A DNA stretch of 5,999 nucleotides, taken from an uncultured Porphyromonadaceae bacterium (GTDB lineage: Bacteria > Bacteroidota > Bacteroidia > Bacteroidales > Muribaculaceae). The stretch lies in the NCBI GenBank assembly GCA_900555165.1, contig USKE01000142.1:1-5999 (forward strand). Direction: 5' to 3'. A program made the translations under genes and the position numbers. Below, piece by piece: positions 1-5,413 of the stretch. The notes beneath the pieces were generated by a model that did not search any database, had not been told where the DNA came from, and was given only the letters and a program-made list of their open reading frames with translations. The first letter of the stretch is position 1. Each line of letters starts with the position of its first letter.

Positions 1-416
1 TCAAGCAAACGGGCGCCCCGGGCGGGGGGGCCGAGCCGGGCAGCCTCGGCGGCGTCGATGCCCGACCCGGTATGGCGCTCGGCCACACGGGCATAGCGCT
101 CGGGGGCGCCCTCGCGGCGCAGCAGGTCGGCGCCGATCACGCCATGCATTATATAAGGTGCGGTGCCGTGACACCCTATCGAGGGGGCGTCGCAGGCGAA
201 GATGCCGATGTCGTGAAGCATTGCGGCCGCCTCGATGTCGGCACGGTCGAGCGACAGGCCGCGGCTACGGGCTATATCCAAGGCAAGCCCGGCCACCTGA
301 CCGCAATGGGTCAGGTAGACGGGCCGCAATGGTGTGCCTTCGGGGTAATACCTGTCGATTACCCCGCGGTAGTCAAACGTTTTATCAGAGCCCTTCGACA
401 ATGTGGTTCCACTCAT
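1..416 (-). CDS. HD-domain (HDIG-type) metal-dependent phosphohydrolase, 3' end outside window
   Basis: A reading frame of 138 codons is open on the minus strand from an ATG at 416 to the left edge, so the C-terminus is missing. Metal-binding residues of the HD superfamily appear in order: H37 in LTHCGQVA, the H68-D69 pair in AMLHDIGIF, H91 in IMHGVIGADLL and H115 in ERHTGSG. Such proteins usually hydrolyse phosphate esters of nucleotides or related compounds; the substrate here cannot be told. The chosen ATG lies inside ilvE and gives a 32-base overlap with it; an in-frame TTG at 401 is an alternative start. The overlap and shared strand suggest co-transcription with ilvE. Near the left edge (24-30) a run of seven C on the coding strand falls where the sequence turns into an unusual Pro/Arg/Gly stretch, so a slippage or sequencing indel there is possible. 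The family call is firm, the specific role unknown. Confidence 0.85.
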   Translation of the reverse strand, partial: MSGTTLSKGSDKTFDYRGVIDRYYPEGTPLRPVYLTHCGQVAGLALDIARSRGLSLDRADIEAAAMLHDIGIFACDAPSIGCHGTAPYIMHGVIGADLLRREGAPERYARVAERHTGSGIDAAEAARLGPPARGARLL

Positions 417-1416
417 GGGTGTCGGGAACTTCTGCCAGACGGATGGCGTTGAGCGTGTCGTAGAGGCGACGGGTAACGGGGCCAGGCTCGCCGTCTTTGG
501 CGATTACGAACTTCTCGCCGGTGTCGAGGTCGTGTATCTCACCTACGGGCGAGCATACGGCGGCAGTGCCGCAGGCGGCAGCCTCCTCGAAGGTGGCAAT
601 CTCCTCAACGGGGATGTGACGGCGCTCAACCTTCATGCCGAAATCCTCGGCCAGCTGCATGAGCGACTGGTTTGTGATCGAGGGGAGGATTGAGTCGGAT
701 GCCGGGGTGATATAGGTGTTGTCCTTGATGGCATAGAAGTTGGCGGGGCCGCACTCGTCGAGATATTTCTTCTCCTTGGGGTCGAGGTACAGCACTGCCG
801 AATAGCCCAGCTCATGAGCCTTCTCGCCGGCCTGGAGCGATGCGGCATAGTTGCCGCCGACTTTCCAGCGGCCGGTGCCACGGGGAGCCACACGGTCGAA
901 CTCGCGCATCAGACAGATATTGGTGGGTTTGAAACCCGACTTGAAATAGGGGCCTACCGGTGTCACAAGAATCAGGAAACAGAACTCGTCGGCAGGTTTC
1001 ACACCCACACGGGCCGTCATGCCGATCTCAAGCGGACGGATATAGAGCGACGCACCCGAGCCGTAAGGAGGGATGAAACGCTCGTTGAGGCGCACCACAA
1101 GGTCTACCATCTCCATGAACTTCTCATCGGTGATGGGCTCCATGAGTATGCCGCGTGCCGAATCCTGGATGCGGCGGCAGTTTTCCATCGGGCGGAAAAC
1201 ACGCACCTTGCCGTCTTTGCCGCGGAACGCCTTGAGACCCTCGAAGATCTCCTGGCCGTAGTGCAGGGCAGTGGCGGCGATGTGCATTTCAATGTTCTCA
1301 GACGAGGAGACCTCGATCTCGCCCCATTTGCCGTCGCGATAGTAGCAACGCACGTTGTAGTCGGTCGGCATATAGCCGAAGGCGAGTTTACTCCAATCAA
1401 TATTCGTATCTTTCAT
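385..1416 (-). CDS. ilvE: Branched-chain amino-acid aminotransferase (class IV PLP enzyme)
   Basis: This 343-residue protein is a full-length branched-chain aminotransferase of the larger (eukaryote-like, about 340-360 aa) class. It exchanges amino groups between Val, Leu or Ile and 2-oxoglutarate using pyridoxal phosphate in the cytoplasm. The Schiff-base lysine is K185 in GRWKVGGNYAAS, and E221 in YLDECGPANF fits the glutamate that contacts the PLP ring nitrogen. HYGQEIFEGLKAFR (residues 52-65), LPSITNQSL (244-252) and GTAAVCSPVGEI (283-294) are typical substrate- and phosphate-binding segments. The start MKDTNIDWSKLAFGY gives the expected N-terminus. It has its own promoter (about 1494-1527) with a leader of roughly 75 bases, and a 12-bp inverted repeat overlaps that promoter. 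The upstream same-strand gene ald ends 244 bases away, and the HD gene overlaps the 3' end. No defects are visible. Confidence 0.97.
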   Translation of the reverse strand: MKDTNIDWSKLAFGYMPTDYNVRCYYRDGKWGEIEVSSSENIEMHIAATALHYGQEIFEGLKAFRGKDGKVRVFRPMENCRRIQDSARGILMEPITDEKFMEMVDLVVRLNERFIPPYGSGASLYIRPLEIGMTARVGVKPADEFCFLILVTPVGPYFKSGFKPTNICLMREFDRVAPRGTGRWKVGGNYAASLQAGEKAHELGYSAVLYLDPKEKKYLDECGPANFYAIKDNTYITPASDSILPSITNQSLMQLAEDFGMKVERRHIPVEEIATFEEAAACGTAAVCSPVGEIHDLDTGEKFVIAKDGEPGPVTRRLYDTLNAIRLAEVPDTHEWNHIVEGL

Positions 1417-1493
1417 GCTTTACAGGTATGACGATTGACGCGAAAAATCACGCAATTTCTGATCGTGGCACCTTGCCCCGATATTCAGCGATG

Positions 1494-1527
1494 CAAATAT
1501 AAGTAATTATTTTTTTGAAATAGCAAA
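1494..1527 (-). promoter_or_regulatory. ilvE promoter, Bacteroidota type
   Basis: On the minus strand TATATTTG (1494-1501) is an exact TAnnTTTG -7 box. TTTG at 1524-1527 is a candidate -33 box with a 22-base spacer, slightly longer than usual. Transcription would begin near 1490, leaving a leader of about 75 bases before the ilvE ATG. The -33 box is part of an inverted repeat. Confidence 0.6.
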
Positions 1528-1563
1528 TCAGGGCAATAATTTCTTAAAATACCCTGATTTGCT
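1522..1563. repeat. 12-bp perfect inverted repeat overlapping the ilvE -33 region
   Basis: AGCAAATCAGGG at 1522-1533 is matched by its exact reverse complement CCCTGATTTGCT at 1552-1563, with an A/T-rich 18-base spacer. Arm centres are 30 bp apart, about three helical turns. Neither strand has a T-run directly after the second arm, so a rho-independent terminator is unlikely. The left arm contains the TTTG -33 element of the ilvE promoter, which fits an operator bound by a dimeric or tetrameric regulator. No cognate regulator is encoded in the window. Confidence 0.7.
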
Positions 1564-1660
1564 TATAGGTTGGTCTGTGCTATGACAGATTAAGGACCGA
1601 AACAGGCATTCTCCGGAGCCTGCATGCTCATATTATATAAGGGAACTGTATGACTGAGAG

Positions 1661-2770
<1,110 letters not shown>

Positions 2771-2924
2771 AATGACTGAAGATGTGAGGGTGAAACTTGG
2801 AGTTAAAAGCAGTCTGACAGTTTCGGTTAACTTATCGAACCCCGGTTTGACTGAAAAATATTATTACGTTTCATGGTATGCGGGGAAATCATAAGCAATT
2901 TTGAACTTCACTACTGCAACATCG

Positions 2925-2932
2925 CAAATTTA
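2925..2932 (-). promoter_or_regulatory. Candidate ald promoter (-7 box)
   Basis: TAAATTTG on the minus strand fits TAnnTTTG exactly, but no TTG/TTTG lies at the usual distance upstream (about 2950-2957), so support is partial. If used, transcription starts near 2921 and the ald mRNA has a leader of about 150 bases. I found no terminator-like hairpin with a T-run in that leader. The rest of the 292-base divergent gap (2771-3062) holds only this box and the VanZ promoter. Confidence 0.4.
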
Positions 2933-3028
2933 ATACACAGAAATCAAAAAATATTCATTCAGAGGGCGTATTTTTTCATGTTTTACGACAGCGTTTAACA
3001 ACACACTTTCAGCACATTGTAATCGCAC

Positions 3029-3055
3029 TTGTTTTGTCAAAAATTTGTAACTTTG
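3029..3055 (+). promoter_or_regulatory. Promoter of the VanZ-like gene
   Basis: TAACTTTG at 3048-3055 is an exact TAnnTTTG -7 box. TTG at 3029-3031 is a plausible -33 element with a 16-base spacer, somewhat short. Because the box ends only seven bases before the ATG at 3063, the transcript would carry almost no 5' leader. Confidence 0.65.
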
Positions 3056-3062
3056 TAGCAAC

Positions 3063-3479
3063 ATGAGCAGACGCGTATTTTTACTTTGCATACCCACCTG
3101 GCTGTTCACCGCCATTGTCACCGCCGCCATACTCTGGCTGACACTGGCGCCCGAGCCGCTGCCCGACGATTCGCTGCCGCTGATACCCGGCATCGACAAA
3201 ATCGGGCATGCCTGCATGTTCGCCGGCCTGACACTGGCCATATTCTTCGATCTCGGACTCAGGCAATACAAGCGCGGTCAGAGTGCCCCCTACACGCACC
3301 TGCGTTATGTAGAGGTGGCCGCCATCGTCATTATCTTCGGCCTGCTCACCGAATTTCTACAGGAGGCCATCGGCGCTGGCCGCGATGGCGACATTCTGGA
3401 CTGGTGCGCCGACCTGGCGGGAACCCTGCTGGCGCTTGCCATCGTTCCCCGCTGCCTCACCCGCCTTTTCAACCGCTGA
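3063..3479 (+). CDS. VanZ-like small integral membrane protein
   Basis: A 138-residue membrane protein of the VanZ-like family. It has four hydrophobic stretches at about residues 6-28, 49-65, 83-99 and 113-129. The family's conserved features are present: DKIGH (45-49) at the start of the second helix, T96-E97 in GLLTEFLQE, and R107-D108-G-D-I-L-D-W followed by D117 and the small-residue helix ADLAGTLLA. VanZ itself gives low-level teicoplanin resistance in enterococci; most chromosomal relatives have no assigned function, and resistance should not be inferred here. It appears monocistronic, divergent from ald and followed by the tRNA unit. Its base composition matches the GC-rich core. The start is fixed by the promoter lying immediately upstream and by the next Met being at residue 52, beyond the first helix. 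Confidence 0.88.
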   Translation: MSRRVFLLCIPTWLFTAIVTAAILWLTLAPEPLPDDSLPLIPGIDKIGHACMFAGLTLAIFFDLGLRQYKRGQSAPYTHLRYVEVAAIVIIFGLLTEFLQEAIGAGRDGDILDWCADLAGTLLALAIVPRCLTRLFNR

Positions 3480-3488
3480 CCCTTCCCC

Positions 3489-3533
3489 CGTCACATACGT
3501 CACATACGATAAATACGTCACATACGATAAATA
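3489..3533 (+). repeat. Short tandem repeat, 18-bp unit
   Basis: CGTCACATACGATAAATA occurs twice head to tail without change (3498-3515 and 3516-3533), preceded by the first nine bases of the unit (3489-3497). It starts ten bases after the VanZ-like stop codon. The rest of the gap up to the tRNA promoter (3534-3618) is GC-rich, with small imperfect hairpins and no clear T-run terminator. Confidence 0.9.
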
Positions 3534-3618
3534 AAGCCCCCAACCCCTCCCGCGGTGGCGCGGTTGCGCAGTTTCGCGGCGGTTTCGCCGGCATGATTTC
3601 AAAAATCTGCCGCAAAAT

Positions 3619-3649
3619 TTTGTCATATCGCGCCAAAGCCCTAACTTTG
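3619..3649 (+). promoter_or_regulatory. Promoter of tRNA-Thr
   Basis: TTTG at 3619-3622 and TAACTTTG at 3642-3649 are separated by 19 bases, matching the Bacteroidota housekeeping promoter (TTTG/TAnnTTTG). Transcription would begin near 3653, about 47 bases before the mature tRNA 5' end, leaving a leader for RNase P to remove. Confidence 0.8.
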
Positions 3650-3699
3650 CCGTCACAAACAGCGGCAGCGCCCCTTGTGACGCTCCAAGCCGCCCATCA

Positions 3700-3772
3700 G
3701 CCGCAATAGCTCAGTTGGTAGAGCATTTCATTCGTAACGAAAAGGTCGTGGGTTCGAGTCCCACTCGCGGCT
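3700..3772 (+). tRNA. tRNA-Thr (anticodon CGU, reads ACG)
   Basis: The 73 bases fold as a cloverleaf: acceptor GCCGCAA (3700-3706) with TCGCGGC (3765-3771), D-arm GCTC/GAGC around AGTTGGTA, anticodon stem TTTCA/CGAAA (3726-3730, 3738-3742) with loop TTCGTAA, variable AGGTC, and T-arm GTGGG/CCCAC around TTCGAGT. The anticodon CGT at 3733-3735 gives Thr. G1-C72, C2-G71 and G35-U36 agree with threonine identity, and A37 after U36 suits t6A. CCA is not encoded; the discriminator is U. Two pairs are not canonical: A6-C67 in the acceptor and A31-C39 in the anticodon stem. The gene has its own promoter and terminator, and its 3' end coincides with the shift from core to accessory DNA. Confidence 0.93.
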
Positions 3773-3777
3773 CTCCA

Positions 3778-3818
3778 AATCCCTTCTAACTTGTTGAGTT
3801 AGAAGGGATTGTTGTTTT
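3778..3818 (+). terminator. Rho-independent terminator after tRNA-Thr
   Basis: AATCCCTTCTAACT (3778-3791) pairs perfectly over 14 bp with 3797-3810 around the loop TGTTG, followed by the U-rich GTTGTTTT. It begins five bases after the tRNA. If the element integrated at the tRNA 3' end, this terminator may be element DNA. Confidence 0.88.
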
Positions 3819-3823
3819 CAGAG

Positions 3824-3860
3824 GTGTACTAAAAGTGTACTAATGGCAACGTGGTGTACT
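3824..3860 (+). repeat. Three GTGTACT direct repeats beside the tRNA junction
   Basis: GTGTACT occurs at 3824-3830, 3835-3841 and 3854-3860, with start-to-start steps of 11 and 19 bases. The first two extend to GTGTACTAA. The core GTGTAC is a near-palindrome. Position, 50-90 bases inside the presumed element end, suits recombinase arm-type or excisionase sites. The 165-base gap between tRNA and first gene (3773-3936) otherwise holds only the terminator; no TAnnTTTG box for the next gene is evident. Confidence 0.6.
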
Positions 3861-3936
3861 TTTATGAGAACCAAAGAGAATTCATACTGTTCTATATCTA
3901 AGGGCAAACTGTAATCTGCCTCAAACACATCCCCAT

Positions 3937-4545
3937 ATGATAAACGAGCTTGTTCAAAATCTTATTGCCATCAATAATTCCATCGAAGGACAAGAAATGT
4001 CCTTTGAGAATGCATTGTCCATCGTGAAATTTTACGATGAGATGCCGGAACCGAATAGTCTGATTGATGAAGCTGAGGAGATGGCTGCATACGATATTGA
4101 TGCTCTGGAAAAGTCCGTCATGAAACTCAAAGAGGAATCATGGCGATTTTTGAGTGTCGGTATGCCAATGCTGAAGGAGGTTGATTTCAAGGCTATCGCA
4201 CAAAACTACTCAGGTACCTTTTATAATAGGTATCAGAAAGCCGAGAAAGAGTTGACTGCATATTGGAGAGACTACTGCCGACTTAATAACCGGCTTGACT
4301 ATCTGGATCTCGATTCCAAGGAATATATAGAGGCAGAAAAACTTTGCGAGGAAGCCAAAGCTCAACATGATGAACGACAAAAGGTGGTTCGGGAATTATA
4401 TACTGAATATGAGCAAGCCAACATAGAGAGCGCACCTGTGTTTCGGTTCAGAGCCGATTTTCTGGAGCCTGTCATTGTTCGATACCATGACATCGCCATC
4501 GCGATACTTGCAGACATCAAACGAATCAGGGAGGGCGGCTCATGA
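3937..4545 (+). CDS. Unrecognised 202-aa protein, first gene of a coupled pair
   Basis: I do not recognise a family. The product is soluble-looking, acidic and strongly helical, without a signal peptide or membrane segment. Residues 40-68 are rich in Glu/Asp/Lys, and about 97-162 are charged with many Lys, Glu, Arg and regularly placed Leu/Tyr, suggesting a coiled coil. A C-terminal segment (169-200) contains FRADFLEPVIVRYHDIAIAI and ends in a basic tail. The ATG at 3937 has no Shine-Dalgarno sequence, which is normal in this phylum. Its stop overlaps the next ATG as ATGA at 4542-4545, implying translational coupling with a partner. Base composition is AT-richer than the core genes. The position directly inside the presumed element end is a typical cargo slot; a toxin-antitoxin or defence role would be speculation. 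Confidence 0.8.
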   Translation: MINELVQNLIAINNSIEGQEMSFENALSIVKFYDEMPEPNSLIDEAEEMAAYDIDALEKSVMKLKEESWRFLSVGMPMLKEVDFKAIAQNYSGTFYNRYQKAEKELTAYWRDYCRLNNRLDYLDLDSKEYIEAEKLCEEAKAQHDERQKVVRELYTEYEQANIESAPVFRFRADFLEPVIVRYHDIAIAILADIKRIREGGS

Positions 4546-4952
4546 AGAAGATTTTGATGAAAGATGCCGAGCAGTTTCGCGATACCGTTTCGGCGAAGCT
4601 GTGCAACTGTCTTTATGAGGCCTGCAATGAGTTCCTGTTTGAGTTCACCACACCTATAATGTTCAGCGTTCACATGAACATGAGGTTAGAGCAGGACTTC
4701 TTCCGTCCCCTCAAATTCAAGCAGCTTCATATCTGCTATATGGTGTATGCTGTGGAAAAATTAATCGCCCCATCTGCTCTTGCAAAGGAATGGTCCTCGT
4801 TATTCCTGAAACGCTGCGGCATCAGTCAGATGTATTATAAAAGTCATCGGCTCGATGATGCAAGAAGCGATGTCCCGGCTAACATAGAATTTCGTGAAAA
4901 CATAGATAAAGCCATCAAAATTTGGGAAGAGATGAGACGCGCCACACGCTAA
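4542..4952 (+). CDS. Unrecognised 136-aa protein, second gene of a coupled pair
   Basis: No family is recognised. The start ATG overlaps the stop of the preceding gene (ATGA), so both are probably made together and may interact. The protein appears soluble and helical. It has a Cys cluster C21-x-C23-x4-C28, further Cys at 65 and 92, an aromatic-rich stretch 31-55 (FLFEFTTP ... DFFRPL), and an amphipathic, basic C-terminus (EEMRRATR). The Cys spacing is not a clear zinc-finger pattern. It ends 40 bases before a strong terminator, which closes the two-gene unit and separates it from the HTH/replication genes downstream. The second start of the frame, M6, cannot be excluded, but the coupled M1 is preferred. 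Confidence 0.8.
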   Translation: MKKILMKDAEQFRDTVSAKLCNCLYEACNEFLFEFTTPIMFSVHMNMRLEQDFFRPLKFKQLHICYMVYAVEKLIAPSALAKEWSSLFLKRCGISQMYYKSHRLDDARSDVPANIEFRENIDKAIKIWEEMRRATR

Positions 4953-4959
4953 TCACAAC

Positions 4960-5055
4960 TTCAACACAACAAAATCTGATTTCTAAAACTTAAAACGCAT
5001 TATATCGCTGTAAGTCAGCATATAGTGCGTTTGCTTTTTTATGTTTCAACACAAC
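4960..5055 (+). repeat. 11-bp direct repeat flanking the terminator
   Basis: TTCAACACAAC is present at 4960-4970 and again at 5045-5055, one copy on each side of the hairpin terminator. It may be chance or a trace of recombination joining the cargo unit to the element backbone. Confidence 0.45.
4993..5040 (+). terminator. Rho-independent terminator of the unknown gene pair
   Basis: The left arm 4993-5010 pairs with the right arm 5016-5032 over 17 pairs, including one G-U pair and one bulged C, around the loop TAAGT. Six T residues follow at 5035-5040. It lies 40 bases after the second gene's stop codon. Confidence 0.9.
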
Positions 5056-5086
5056 CGGCCGACATGGTGCCACATTGAGAAGGCAG

Positions 5087-5094
5087 TAATTTTG
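5087..5094 (+). promoter_or_regulatory. Candidate promoter of the excisionase-like/replication genes
   Basis: TAATTTTG matches TAnnTTTG; no good -33 TTTG is present at the usual distance, so support is partial. Transcription would start near 5098, giving a leader of about 80 bases before the ATG at 5177. It is the only such box between the upstream terminator and that gene. Confidence 0.45.
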
Positions 5095-5176
5095 CAACGG
5101 AAACGAAAGGTACTCAATGCATGCCAAGGGTATCCGGGTATTTCCAAAAGTATCTACGATAATCAGACAATAAAAT

Positions 5177-5413
5177 ATGCAACGAAAACTTCTCACCTCT
5201 AAGGAAGCAGCGCAATATCTCGGCATCTCGCTATCCTTTCTCCGAAAGATGATGATGAACCGCATCATTCCCATGTACAAGCCAAACGGCAAACTCTGTT
5301 ATTTTGATCCCGCAGACCTCGACGCCTACCTGACGAGTGTCCGTATTGCTTCTCAGGATGAAATCAGGGAGCGCGCTAACGAATATCTACGCAAGTCCGG
5401 CAACCATGTTTAA
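5177..5413 (+). CDS. Excisionase-type helix-turn-helix DNA-binding protein
   Basis: A 78-residue protein with the MerR-like winged HTH of the excisionase (Xis) DNA-binding family. LLTSKEAAQYLGISLSFLRK (5-24) is the helix-turn-helix, followed by a short wing, N37-G-K-L-C-Y-F-D, and the closing helix PADLDAYL (45-52). The C-terminal tail (56-74) is a charged helix. In Bacteroidales mobile elements such small proteins either help the integrase in excision or regulate the neighbouring replication and mobilization genes; which applies here cannot be decided. The gene overlaps the following replication-like gene by eight bases, so the two form one operon. The start at 5177 places the HTH at the usual distance from the N-terminus and follows a candidate promoter. 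Confidence 0.85.
   Translation: MQRKLLTSKEAAQYLGISLSFLRKMMMNRIIPMYKPNGKLCYFDPADLDAYLTSVRIASQDEIRERANEYLRKSGNHV

Noticed and set aside
814..1431. Long plus-strand frame (205 codons) opposite ilvE
   Set aside because: It is antisense to a clear ilvE coding sequence in GC-rich DNA and its translation shows no family features.
1603..1622. CAGGC...GCCTG stem downstream of ald
   Set aside because: Five base pairs with a ten-base loop and only TTT after it on the minus strand; too weak to call a terminator.
2790..2850. GGTTCGA-like T-loop sequence in the ald leader, suggesting a tRNA-like or riboswitch element
   Set aside because: The flanking bases do not form a T-arm and no conserved riboswitch core or terminator hairpin could be found.
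3063..3479. Glycopeptide (teicoplanin) resistance gene vanZ
   Set aside because: Only the broad VanZ-like family is supported; there is no van cluster, and chromosomal relatives are common and of unknown role.
3864..3914. 16-codon ORF starting MRTKENSYCS, possible integrase remnant or leader peptide
   Set aside because: Too short to assign, no recognisable integrase sequence, and no rare-codon or hairpin arrangement of a leader peptide.
5086..5095. GTAATTTTGC, which equals the CTnDOT-type attachment core GTAnnTTTGC
   Set aside because: The same string is the phylum's promoter box TAnnTTTG, it lies between two element genes, and no partner copy or flanking inverted arms are visible; the promoter reading is simpler.
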